In this document: one piece after another, positions 8,349 to 16,807 of the stretch
Position numbering within the stretch: position 1 is the stretch's first letter
Layout: every line of letters starts with the position of its first letter
Assembly: GCA_000697455.1 (NCBI GenBank)
Contig: JNET01030162.1
Location: 1 to 19,678 of the forward strand
DNA: 19,678 nucleotides
Direction: 5' to 3'
DNA from: Basidiobolus heterosporus B8920
Taxonomy: Eukaryota > Basidiobolomycota > Basidiobolomycetes > Basidiobolales > Basidiobolaceae
Notes under the pieces: generated by a model
Databases searched by the model: none
What the model was told of the DNA's origin: nothing
The model's input: the letters and a program-made list of their open reading frames with translations, nothing else
Position numbers and translations under genes: made by a program

Positions 8349-8852
8349 GCTTACCAAAGTATTGATTAAGAAGAAAGAGGTAGACCTGGTTACAAGTAGC
8401 TTAGAAGGCTCATATTATGATGAAACTAGAAGAAATTTTGGACTTGACCCTGGTCGACCTATGTCTTTCCCCATCACCACATACTATTCACCCATGCCAT
8501 CAATTGTACTATGACCCAATAATAGCTGATTGGATCCAAGTCCCCACTGCCAAATGAGATGATGGGGTCAAAATGGTGCCGTCGTAATTTATCCATTCTG
8601 TATGTACTCCATGGGGAACTGTTGAATACTCGTCTACTTGCTGAAATTCTAGATTGATTAAAGCGTGGATTTACTCAAATTAAATTGAACACTATACAGA
8701 TATATATAGTCTTTCTCAGCCATCGGACCTGAGTAAGGCTTGAAAATTTTGTTGTTACTTGATTCCTGCTTAGAGACACAAAATCTATGCTCGAAGTAAA
8801 TGTTACCTCGATTGACGCTTAACTATCAGGCTTTCAGTTATTGTTGACCGGC
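8349..8852. promoter_or_regulatory. Shared divergent promoter of ATP1 and MRPL49
   Basis: This 504-bp region separates the start codons of two nuclear genes for mitochondrial proteins facing away from each other. It contains an inverted CCAAT pair at 8516-8533, and a TATATATAG element at about 8700-8708, roughly 145 bp before the bL21m ATG. No gene is visible in it. Coordinate regulation of the two genes is an inference. Confidence 0.55.
8516..8533. promoter_or_regulatory. Inverted CCAAT boxes (CCAAT ... ATTGG)
   Basis: CCAAT at 8516-8520 and ATTGG at 8529-8533 face each other across 8 bp. The fungal HAP/CBC complex binds CCAAT and controls respiratory genes. The pair is 168 bp upstream of the ATP1 ATG and 320 bp upstream of the bL21m ATG. 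Confidence 0.45.
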
Positions 8853-9552
8853 ATGGTGTTATTTCAACTTTCTTCAAATCTATGTAAAACTGTACTGAGG
8901 GCATCTCGCCTAGCCGTACGCCCTTCTATGGAGCGCATACAAGTAGTCGAGAGAACCACACAATGTACGCACTGTTTTTGTAATTTTCTCGTAGACTTCG
9001 CCACTTAACTATTATCTCTGCATACATTTTTATTTGCCAACAGTTTCGAGGCAATATCATCAGAGCTCAGTTACATTAGGTAAGTTTGAGAGGACTACTT
9101 CTGGAATTTTCGTGTCGTAATATGTATCATCCTCAGGACCAGTCCAAATGCAGCTATCGCATAACTCTTACAGCCAACAGACGCAGAATGCTGTCAGTAT
9201 ACTTCGCAATCAGCTTCGTTATTACGCAATTGCCGAAATTGCAGGTCGACCTTTTTTAGTCACCAAGAATGATGTCGTTGTTGTTGATCATATGAAAGAA
9301 GTAGAGTTGGGGGACGTTCTGAAGTTAAATCGAGTTCGCGAAATAGGGTCTAAAGACTATACCATCCAAGGGAAACCATATGTTTCTTCTGATTTCTACA
9401 GCATCCGTGCCACGGTAATCGAGCAACCCAAGGGAAAGCAAATCGAAATAATTAAAAAGAAGAGGAGAAAGGGTTATCAACGTCGTCTAACCCATCGTCA
9501 GCCTTACACTGTTCTTAGAATTTCTGAAGTGGAAGTGAACAAACTAGTCTAG
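8853..9552 (+). CDS. MRPL49: Mitochondrial large-subunit ribosomal protein bL21m
   Basis: There are three exons, 8853-8964, 9044-9079 and 9137-9552, with GT-AG introns of 79 and 57 bp; the product is 187 aa. The protein binds 23S-type rRNA in the mitoribosomal large subunit. Exon 3 carries the bL21 domain: Y-A-I-A-E-I-A-G-R-P-F-L-V-T, then a D-V-L-L-N-like K-L-N-R-V strand, G-x-P-Y-V, V-T-A-T-V-like R-A-T-V-I-E-Q, and the basic K-K-K-R-R-K-G-Y-Q-R-R-x-T-H-R-Q loop (bL21 proteins have K-x-R-R-R-K-x-Y-x-x-x-x-G-H-R-Q), ending near T-V-L-R-I. The first two small exons encode an Arg/Leu/Ser-rich mitochondrial presequence with a likely cleavage motif R40-Q-Y42 before H-Q-S-S. Phases match only with the donor at 8965, which supports this start. 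The short 36-bp exon 2 is easy to miss. Confidence 0.9.
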
Positions 9553-9690
9553 AGCCTCTCATTCCAGCATTCCCACCTCATATCCTCAATAACATGTATT
9601 CACACTCATCCCGGGTTTTGTTACATCATTTTTCCATCTTTCCTCCACCTCTCCTCCATCATCTCACTAAATTCACTGTCAAATATAAAG

Positions 9691-9900
9691 CTATTCTATT
9701 TCGTTCTGATTCTCTTGTATGATCATGTGATGGCCTACGTTGAGTGGGTTTTTGACTTTTTTTCTTGGATGATGTGGGGAAGAAGGCAAGGCCATGGATG
9801 CAATTATTCGCTCCCATAGGCTCTTCGGATGCTTTTCTTTTTTTTGAACAAATTCTTCGTATTTACCCCGAAATTCGACACGTTTACCCCAAAGCTTCAT
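9691..9900 (-). CDS. Possible small basic protein, 69 aa, unrecognised
   Basis: The frame starts at an ATG at 9900, with an in-frame stop a few codons upstream, and ends at 9691. The predicted 69-aa protein is strongly basic, starts K-L-W-G-K-R-x-E-F-R-G-K-Y, and has Trp-containing S-L-W-E-R-I-I-A-S and a P-R-K-K-V-K cluster. There is no transmembrane segment, zinc motif or clear presequence, and I do not recognise a family. A TCACGTGA box lies 16 bp upstream of the ATG. It sits between two mitochondrial-protein genes. It could be a real small gene, but an open frame of this length also occurs by chance, so confidence is low. Confidence 0.22.
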   Translation of the reverse strand: MKLWGKRVEFRGKYEEFVQKKEKHPKSLWERIIASMALPSSPHHPRKKVKNPLNVGHHMIIQENQNEIE

Positions 9901-9915
9901 CCAAAATCCAGAAGC

Positions 9916-9923
9916 TCACGTGA
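9916..9923. promoter_or_regulatory. Palindromic E-box TCACGTGA upstream of ATP4
   Basis: A perfect 8-bp palindrome around CACGTG, the best-match form for Cbf1-type bHLH factors. It lies 350 bp upstream of ATP4 and immediately upstream of the small minus-strand frame. Confidence 0.4.
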
Positions 9924-10273
9924 TTATACAACCCTGCACTTCATCCACAGAAGCCCCAAATTTTGATCCCCCAACCAACAGCAAATTAATACTTCCAAGC
10001 AAGCAGCCTAATTTACGGTTTGTTGCCGACTAAAGTTTCAAAGGTATTATTCTGTTCTTGAACGTGAGTCCCCAACCAAGAATTTCGTCTGTAATTGTTC
10101 TTGAACATTTCCCATACAAATACAGCAACTGGTAAAGATAGTGCTCACCCTCTATTTTCACTTGACATTGCTCTTTGTATACGGCTCTTGGGTTGACTGT
10201 CACTGAGATTGTTAAATAGAAGAAAAGCAACTTTGCTAACCGGGATTTTTTGATATCTGTAGAATATATTACC

Positions 10274-11134
10274 ATGGCCTTGAGATTGACCAGAACTGCC
10301 CCTGGTATGTTCACTATCCTTTCTTTGATATGTTGAACAGTCATTAATATCTTATACTTTACTAGCTCTTAGAGCCCTTGCTTCCACCTCCTCCATCAAT
10401 GCTAGACGCTCCATTGCTTCTACCTGGACCAGACATTATTCAACTGGCAAAGAGGGTTAGTGCTAAGCATCAGGATATCTTCGAAATCTATCCATTCTGA
10501 TTCGATTTTGTCAAACACTTTAGAGAAGCAAGTTGCACCTCAACAAAAGGCCCAAAGCATCATCGATGCTCTCCCAGGAAACTCCTTCATCAGCAAGACT
10601 GGTTATATCACTGTCGGCGCTGGTCTCATCACCTGGGCTATTTCCAAGGAAATCTACGTTTTCAACGAAGAAACTCTGGTTCTTGGTTCTTTCATTGGTA
10701 TTGTTACCTACCTTTTAAAGATCATGAAGCAACCCTACAATGAATGGGCCGAAGGTCACATCAACCGTGTCCGTGATATCCTTGTTCAAGCTCGTGAAGA
10801 TCACAAGGTCTCTGTCAAAGACAGAGTTAACGATGTCAACCAACTCCAAGATATTGTTGATGTAACCAAGAACCTTTTCCAAATGTCCAAGGAGATGGCT
10901 CGCCTTGAAGCCGAAGCATTTGAACTTAAGCAAAAATCCGCAGTCTCTGCTGAAGTGAAGAGTGTCCTCGATTCCTGGGTTAGATACGAAAACTCTGTTC
11001 GTGAAAGAGAACAGAAAGAACTTGCCAGCTCAGTCATTGAATCTGTCAAGGCACAACTTCAAGATTCCAAGACCCAAGACCAAATCTTGGCTCAATGCCT
11101 CAAGGATGTTGAGAAGATTGCTGCTAGAGCTTAA
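10274..11134 (+). CDS. ATP4: Mitochondrial F1Fo ATP synthase subunit 4 (subunit b)
   Basis: There are three exons, 10274-10304, 10366-10455 and 10524-11134, with GT-AG introns of 61 and 68 bp (the second donor is GTTAGT); the product is 243 aa (yeast Atp4 244). It is the peripheral-stalk b subunit that anchors the F1 head to the membrane sector. The presequence is rich in Arg, Ala, Ser and Thr and ends in R33-H-Y35 before S-T-G. A hydrophobic hairpin follows (about residues 67-86 and 91-107) with Y-I-T-V-G-A-G and K-E-I-Y-V-F-N-E-E-T, the family's inner-membrane domain, then a long charged, helical, coiled-coil-like stalk to the C terminus ending in L-K-D-V-E-K-I. Exon 1 is only 31 bp. The ATG has an ideal context (ACCATGG). 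Codon use is C-rich like ATP1. AATAAA follows about 140 nt after the stop. Confidence 0.95.
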
Positions 11135-11714
11135 TTTACCATTTAACCTCATTAAATTATCACATGTCTTTTATTCTCATCCATTACCATTTCCTGATCA
11201 TATACATCCATAAGTGAAATCTTCTAACCTTTCATTTTGCATCGTGAAGTGCTTCTTGCAAACATTATCAACCGCAATAAAATCTGAATGTCGTATCTGG
11301 CTGCAAATCTAGGAAATGTGAGATGGTTTCTAAGCTTGATGGGAACACAAATTGGCCGAACAATAATTACTGGATGGTTATGCAGGATGATCAATAAGTG
11401 GGCATAATGGAAGTGGACACAATGAACGAGATGAACGAGATAATAGAACTTTCCGATACGGATACAACTACAATCACTGTCATTATCACGCCTTTCTTTA
11501 TAAATCCGTGTCTTGGCTTTAGCTCACTATTTGAGTGCAACAACCTGGCAATTCTTGAATACTCACATTGACGCCTCTTCTTGTCAACCTTGCCTGTTCA
11601 GTGAGTTTTGGCCTTCGATTGTGGTGTATCAGCTGACGTGAATAGTTTGTGCCCCACTTATCCAGACAAACGTAATCTTGTTTGGTTTTCTTCTACAGCT
11701 AACGTATTGCTATC
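11135..11714. other. Intergenic region downstream of ATP4
   Basis: It holds the ATP4 3' UTR with AATAAA at 11276-11281, a near-duplicated ATGAACGAG at about 11422-11440, and the promoter of the next gene. I see no additional gene. Confidence 0.5.
11276..11281 (+). terminator. Poly(A) signal AATAAA of ATP4
   Basis: A canonical hexamer about 140 nt after the ATP4 stop, at a spacing similar to several other genes in the window. Confidence 0.5.
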
Positions 11715-12279
11715 ATGGCAGCCAAACTCCCAGACCTGAATGACCTCTTCAATCCTCTTCCAACTTCTCGAGAGAAACTCAGATACTCTACGGACTTTAC
11801 TAGAGAGCTTATCGCCGAGTTTGATACACACCGCAGGAAAATGCACGAAGAACTTGAAGCTCAGCGAATAGCCTTGGTAAATTAATGTACGTTGTGCTAC
11901 TCGCTATGCAATTCTCACATGTGCTTTTCCCTATTTACAGGAGACTGGAAACTTCGCTTCTAGGGAGTACACAGACATAGATAGTGTCCCGGAAGATGTC
12001 AAAGATAGTATTGACCAATCTTGTCCAAAATCAGCTACGACTAAGCCACGAAAAGGTGGACCCAATTTCAAAACCCTTCGAAAAAATATTCTTCACATGT
12101 GGCGTAACCATGAGATACTGGGTAAAGATGATACAGCCAACATGCGTCGAGTAAGAAGCTGGAATACCAAGGATAACCAGGAGAATCCTCGAATCAATAT
12201 TGAGAAAAAGTCCAAATTTAGCACTTGGAAGAGCTTCCCTTTTGCCACCTGCACAGAGGATACAACAGTCGATTCGTAG
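11715..12279 (+). CDS. Unrecognised 166-aa charged protein, two exons
   Basis: Exons 11715-11876 and 11941-12279 are joined by a 64-bp intron (GTAAAT ... TTTACAG) in phase 0; both exons stay open exactly across the splice. The N-terminal 55 residues begin A-A-K-L-P-D-L-N-D-L-F-N-P-L-P and run into a charged, probably helical stretch (R-E-L-I-A-E-F-D, R-R-K-M-H-E-E-L-E-A-Q). The middle contains an acidic D/S-rich segment and then a basic region (P-R-K-G-G, L-R-K-N-I). The C terminus has two tryptophans (M-W-R-N-H and S-T-W-K-S-F-P). There are no membrane segments and no clear mitochondrial presequence. I do not recognise the family. It lies between ATP4 and mL54, but that alone does not assign a role. 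Confidence 0.65.
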
Positions 12280-12800
12280 AGAATCGTGGATGGGATTTTT
12301 GATTCCTTTTGGAGTGAACATTAAGGTGAATATCTCGTCACCGGATACTCTTCAGCACTGGCTGCGAAAGTAATGTCGATCTTTTTGTTAGTTCTTTTTT
12401 ACTTTCCCACTTCACCATGACAGGCTAATTGGGAAATATGTAAACACTTCGATGATTCCCATTCGCAGTCTTTATAATCGGATTAAATCTTCATGACAAC
12501 TCGTTATCCATGTTGTAGCGTTCACTGCTATAGTAATGAAATAGTACTTTAAAATATTTGCTATCATATATATACATATATGCGCATGTATTTGTGTACT
12601 TTTGACTAGTAACAAGATTACATATGAGAGAGTAGAAAATCAAGTATGAGAAATGAGTAATGGATGAAGTAAAGAAAAAGGGTCAACTGGGAGTTCTAAA
12701 TGAAGGCTTTTGCTGAGTTTGCTGTGTGTCTTAAAAAATTGGATTAGATGTATGCGTACTTCTACAGGAATAGAAGATGCTTTCGGGAATTTTTTTGGAT
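12280..12800. other. Convergent 3' intergenic region
   Basis: It lies between the stops of the unrecognised 166-aa gene and mL54. It contains a strictly alternating pyrimidine-purine run at 12565-12591. No gene and no strong AATAAA signal is visible. Confidence 0.45.
12565..12591. repeat. 27-nt alternating pyrimidine-purine tract
   Basis: An uninterrupted C/T-A/G alternation, mostly TA with an embedded palindrome ATGCGCAT at 12580-12587. Such tracts can unwind or adopt Z-like forms; here it sits in a gene-end region. A function is not shown. Confidence 0.6.
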
Positions 12801-13222
12801 TTATGTCTTCTTGTTCTTCATAAAGTTAGTGGCCTTAATTTGCTCCTTGTTTATACGTCTGTAATATGCCTTGTCGTTGGGATCATTTCTACGGGCATCT
12901 CGTTTCTCGGTATCAAGCAACTCCCATAGCCACTCTGGATATTCACTCTCGGGCTTGGCTACGGGATCGGCTTTGCCTTTGGTAAAATTAATTCCTTTTA
13001 AGATGGTGCCTTTTGGCGCTGAGGAGGTAGGAAGGGCCTTTGGTTTTTCCTCTGGTTTGGCTAATTAAACAAATAGTTAAGAAAAAGTCCTTCTATAAAC
13101 ATAAAAAAGACATGCTTACTGGCAACATTGGTAGAAGCGCTAACAGAAGAAGTGCGTAACAAGCGTACGTGAGCAATATTGTTACGTGCTAGAGCTAAGT
13201 TTCTTGAAAGTAGACTTGACAT
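12801..13222 (-). CDS. MRPL37: Mitochondrial large-subunit ribosomal protein mL54
   Basis: Two minus-strand exons, 13222-13120 and 13060-12801, are joined by a 59-bp GT-AG intron in phase 1; the product is 120 aa (yeast Mrpl37 105 aa). It is a mitochondria-specific protein of the large mitoribosomal subunit. Family marks are K-G-T-I-L-K-G-I-N (residues 51-59; P-x-G-T-x-L-x-x-L/I-N in relatives), D-P-V-A (66-69), the hallmark E-Y-P-E-W-L-W (74-80) followed by L-L-D, and a basic C terminus with R-R-x-x-K-x-x-I-K-x-x-N-F. The N terminus is a typical presequence (S-L-L-S-R-N-L-A-L-A-R, then V-R-L-L-R-T-S-S). It is too short and split to be found from long open frames. It is co-oriented with ALG14, 262 bp downstream of ALG14's stop. 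Confidence 0.9.
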
Positions 13223-13457
13223 GGTAGGAAATTGCTATTTGGAGATAGAGGTTCACCTGTGTTTGAGCTCGCCAACTTGGACAGCTACTTGATGGCAGTC
13301 AATCAATATTTTTCGCTACTTAAAATTTTTCATTCACTAAAAATCACAACCCCGTACCCATTGATCAATTAAAATACAAATCCACATTACAAGCTTTCGG
13401 ATAATAATTCAGAACGGTTTGGATAATTTACCTTGATCATTATCACACCAATGGATG

Positions 13458-13463
13458 TTTATT
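13458..13463 (-). terminator. Poly(A) signal AATAAA of ALG14
   Basis: It reads AATAAA on the minus strand, about 20 nt past the ALG14 stop at 13484. Confidence 0.45.
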
Positions 13464-13483
13464 TAATCAACATACTTTTTGAA

Positions 13484-14391
13484 TTAAACCAAAATTCCGA
13501 GGTACTCTGCACCTGGATATAATTCCTTGAGTTCTGGCCATTGCACCAAAAACCTATCAACCCAGGGATACAGCAATTTCCCTGTCAATGAGAGTGTTTT
13601 GACACGAGCTAACGACTCAACATAGATAATTGTCGCATTCTGGATTCCCAATACCTAGACAGATAATATTATCAGAAATAGCGAAACTACTGAGCAACGT
13701 GTGAACTCTACCTTCAATATGTATATTAATAAACAGACAGGGACGCAGCTTCCAGGTCCGTTACAAATCACCTGTTGATAGCAACTATGAATACATTATT
13801 GTTGCTTAACTGGCGGGGTGCTCTCCACTTACAAGTTCAGGTCGCTCCGTAAATACAAAGCGGACGGAAAAAAACAAAGCCTTCATAACACTTGGGAGTG
13901 TGCTAAGCCATGATTGACCAACCTGACGAGCTCTAGGAATCTTGTATATTTTATACTTTCGGTTACACTTATTAGTAAATCAGTCTGGGTAATATGTACT
14001 TCAGTAAAGATGTAAACATACCTCTTCCCCTTGTAAAGAGTTTTTACTGCCCTCATATTCCTTTACTTTGTCTTCACTTAGCGCATCGGAATCAGCACAT
14101 ACATATATCCTTGGTGAATAATTCCTCAGCTCTAGACCTTTGATAAGCTGCAACATTTCCGTTGTATGTCCGCCTAAGGTTGTCGAGAGTGTTTTAGTTG
14201 AATGACAAGTTATGTCGGATTACGTAACTGCGTAAAATACAGATCTTCATACCTGAACCAAGAAAGAACAGAGATTTGCATGGCTTAATACGACCTGAAT
14301 CTTTGATCTTCTTGCACCCATGAAGTGACCATACTCTATAACCTAGGAGCGAACCTAGACTAGTGAATAACACGAACAAGATATGCAACAT
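13484..14391 (-). CDS. ALG14: UDP-GlcNAc transferase subunit ALG14
   Basis: Five minus-strand exons, 14391-14253, 14173-14022, 13967-13833, 13771-13712 and 13654-13484, with GT-AG introns of 79, 54, 61 and 57 bp, give 218 aa. ALG14 is the membrane anchor that recruits catalytic ALG13 to the cytosolic face of the ER. Together they add the second GlcNAc to the lipid-linked oligosaccharide for N-glycosylation. The sequence shows an N-terminal hydrophobic anchor (about residues 2-18), the nucleotide-fold loop L-G-S-G-G-H-T-T-E-M-L (44-54), Y-V-C-A-D-S-D, I-P-R-A-R-x-V-G-Q-S-W, P-E-L-V-I-C-N-G-P-G-S-C-V-P-V-C, I-Y-V-E-S-L-A-R-V, L-S-L-T-G-K-L-L-Y and the terminal Q-W-P-E-L-K-x-x-Y-P-G-A-E-Y-L-G, all in family order and across every splice. 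The ATG at 14391 is preferred; an ATG at 14401 is out of frame. Apparently complete. Confidence 0.95.
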
Positions 14392-14776
14392 AGTCAACCA
14401 TTGGGTTAATTTTTCAGTTCATACAATTAAATGAGATGTGAATTAATTACGGAATTTTCCAATATTTAGTAGGATTTAGAATCCATGGAGAAATCGAGAC
14501 AATTTTCAGAAGCTGATATTATGATCACACTTTAGGTCATAAGTATACATCACTGGTCATGTTTGAAACCTCCATTCTTTGAATCCCTGATCCATCAAGA
14601 TTATCTGACAGATAAACAGATCGAGCTTACCAAATCAGCCATATATTACAGATCAGCTATAGGGAAAAGGCCCTCAGGCTCCAGGCAGAATAAGCTATAT
14701 TAAGTGCAGTTGCCAATTATAGCATATATGTCAATATGTATCAGGGTCAGGGTCACTCCTCCCAGCATATGTTGGA

Positions 14777-15106
14777 ATGAATAAGACGCGGCGAGAAAAG
14801 TCAAGCCAAAGTAAGGGTGCTGTTCGCGGTAAGGGCGGCACTGATAGTGGAGAAGATATTTCTAATGCCCCGTTGTGAAACATGAGATTAAATGGAATAA
14901 ACTTCTTACTTGAGACATGCTTTGTGGTCCTTGGCGTGCATTTTAATAGAGATTTATTGTGGTATGTATTGAAATATATACACTTACGAGTGGGCCTATC
15001 AAAGCTAGAATGGCTGGCTTTTGAGGAAAATGATGACAACTGGAACATTGTTAAATGGGGAAACATAAGGCTGGGAGTCGTAGCAGTACACTACGATGTA
15101 ACCTGA
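14777..15106 (+). other. Chromodomain-like open stretch, cryptic or decayed
   Basis: Reading on the plus strand, a charged Lys/Arg/Ser/Gly-rich start is followed by a stretch whose residues recall a chromodomain: an aromatic-Val-Val beta strand (C-F-V-V), a charged turn with R-D and L-W-Y, and then E-W-x-x-F-E-E-N-D-D-N-W, close to the (K/R)-W-x-x-(Y/F)-x-x-x-(D/E)-(D/N)-x-T-W core. The match is by eye only. It could be a remnant of a host HP1-like gene or of the chromodomain carried by fungal Ty3/Gypsy chromoviruses; I see no integrase, reverse transcriptase or terminal repeats around it. It does not look whole. Confidence 0.22.
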
Positions 15107-15258
15107 TAATCTTTGACGTAATGATTATTCCATAGAGTACGTTCTTTCTATTAGAAAATGCCCAATGTTGCATGATCGAACAATACTGTACTACGATAGA
15201 CTTACAACGTTGACTCTATTTAGTATTCCCTGCATACTAAAGCTGCTCTGTTCAAATC

Positions 15259-15267
15259 TATATATAA
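15259..15267 (+). promoter_or_regulatory. TATA box of the 279-aa gene
   Basis: TATATATAA lies 60-68 bp upstream of the ATG at 15327, a good core-promoter distance. Confidence 0.6.
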
Positions 15268-15326
15268 TCTGAGATAGCCATCTACCTTTCTGCATAACAA
15301 ATCCCATCTCAATCACTTCACTCATC

Positions 15327-16166
15327 ATGTCGAATCTTATGTTGGAAACACAAACTCTCCACAAGTTCCCCCACTGCGCCCATCTGGAACCGGAGAATGA
15401 AGTCATTGCCCCCAAGGCTGAAGATGAAGTGAAAACCTCGGATCCCCAACAGGAGCTTCTTGAATTCGTCAACAACGTCCGTTTACCCTCTAAGCAGGAA
15501 TTTCGTGAGATTGTTGGAGACAAGCAAAAGTCTACCGAGCTGTATTCTACGCTATTAGACACCTGTGAACAACTTGACAAGTTAACAAAGGAAAGCCAAG
15601 CTGGAGCTCCTAAACAGATTGATGATGTCCCATATCACTGGACTATTCTTGGCTCTCCATATCACAAAAAAGCGCGGGCTATGGCCTTGAGACAGTTCCA
15701 CTCTCCTCAATCCTCATACTTCCTTCCAAATGATGATGATATGATCTTGGAAATGGTGAAGAGTTGGAACGTATTCCCAAACAGTGTTCTGAGAAGCAAG
15801 CATGGACGCGAACGTGTTCTCGCTTGGGTCAAGACACTTTACATACTGGAGCGTGCAGCTGTTCGCAACAAGGTGGTCGGTACTCACATGAGCCATCGTT
15901 ACCATCGCAAGCTTGATGGCAAAGCACTTACTCAGAGTATTCTACCTGAGGGGTATCCTGTCACACACCAAATGGTGAAGCGTTCAGTTCTGTTGAGAGA
16001 TACAAGTAAGCGTAGAGGCTCTTGGACCAATATGGACAAGGATAGAAAATTCTGGGATCATTACCAGGATGCCCTTGTTGATTTGAGAGACATGTCTCGT
16101 CATGAAGCCGAAGCACATTTAACTCAGCTAGTCAAGAAGGATCAAGCGAATCATGGAAAATTTTAA
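15327..16166 (+). CDS. Unrecognised 279-aa intronless protein
   Basis: A single open frame of 279 aa preceded by a strong TATA box. There is no signal peptide and no membrane segment. The first 60 residues are acidic and probably flexible. A helical, Glu/Lys-rich segment follows (about 45-100), then a compact-looking core rich in His, Trp and Tyr: V-P-Y-H-W-T-I-L-G-S-P-Y-H-K-K-A-R-A near 103-120, a D-D-D-M-I-L-E-M-V stretch, R-V-L-A-W-V-K-T-L-Y-I-L-E-R, and H-M-S-H-R-Y-H-R-K-L-D-G-K. The C terminus is charged and helical. The histidines do not form a metal motif I know. Codon use looks like that of neighbouring genes, so I believe it is expressed. I do not recognise a family and assign no function. 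Unlike most genes here it lacks introns. Confidence 0.75.
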   Translation: MSNLMLETQTLHKFPHCAHLEPENEVIAPKAEDEVKTSDPQQELLEFVNNVRLPSKQEFREIVGDKQKSTELYSTLLDTCEQLDKLTKESQAGAPKQIDDVPYHWTILGSPYHKKARAMALRQFHSPQSSYFLPNDDDMILEMVKSWNVFPNSVLRSKHGRERVLAWVKTLYILERAAVRNKVVGTHMSHRYHRKLDGKALTQSILPEGYPVTHQMVKRSVLLRDTSKRRGSWTNMDKDRKFWDHYQDALVDLRDMSRHEAEAHLTQLVKKDQANHGKF

Positions 16167-16807
16167 CTTTCTCCACCGCTGCCCCAATTTTCCGTTAATT
16201 TTACAATAATTCAGTGCTTATTTCTTTTTAGCAGCTAAACAATGTTGTATATTTGGTGGATGTCAGATAGTAGTGGATTTAAAGTAGTTTATTCATGAAG
16301 GTGATGATTTATTTTTTCGAATTTCCCTTTAGTATTATAGTTATTTCTTCATTAAAAATTCTCAATTTGCACTGATCCTGCACAGTTGTTATTTGTTTGT
16401 CATTCGGGACAGACCATGGATGTATACACTAGGCATATTCTTGAGCCCTAAGCCATAGTGATACTTATCGTAGCATCGCCTAACCCTGTTCTAATTGTAA
16501 TAACTGCTTTCAGTTGTTGATATTAAATCATATCTTAGTCTGTGTAATTTAATGACATCTACACTGAGGATTTGGAACAATAATGGGATTTATGTTCATC
16601 TGACCGGTTAGAGTCACTGCCTGATTTCGGACTAATTGGCTTAATAAGGCAAATCATCACCCACTCTATCACGACATAAGTTATAAACAAAAGGCTGAAA
16701 TAGTAGCACAAATCCAGGAGCAAGTAAGTGATATTTGCATGCAGTAATATATACTTCCGCGAATCAATAGGTAGCACTGGGCTTGTTCAGAGATTTGTTG
16801 TGTGGGT

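Larger units (their letters stand above)
9553..10273. other. Intergenic region between MRPL49 and ATP4
   Basis: It holds the bL21m 3' flank (no clear AATAAA; pyrimidine-rich), a questionable 69-codon minus-strand frame (9691-9900), a TCACGTGA palindrome (9916-9923) and the ATP4 promoter. A 104-codon minus-strand frame (10030-10344) crosses antisense over ATP4 exon 1 and is not called. Confidence 0.5.
14392..15326. other. Long intergenic region between ALG14 and the 279-aa gene
   Basis: This 935-bp region separates two divergent genes. It contains a weak chromodomain-like open stretch on the plus strand (14777-15106) and a TATA box near the downstream gene. The open frame antisense to the chromodomain-like stretch (14731-15066) shows no family features. 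Confidence 0.45.

Noticed and set aside
10030-10344. 104-codon minus-strand frame upstream of ATP4
   Set aside because: It runs antisense across ATP4 exon 1 and intron 1, and its sequence looks random.
14731-15066. 111-codon minus-strand frame
   Set aside because: It is antisense to the chromodomain-like stretch, low in complexity of motifs and unlike any family.
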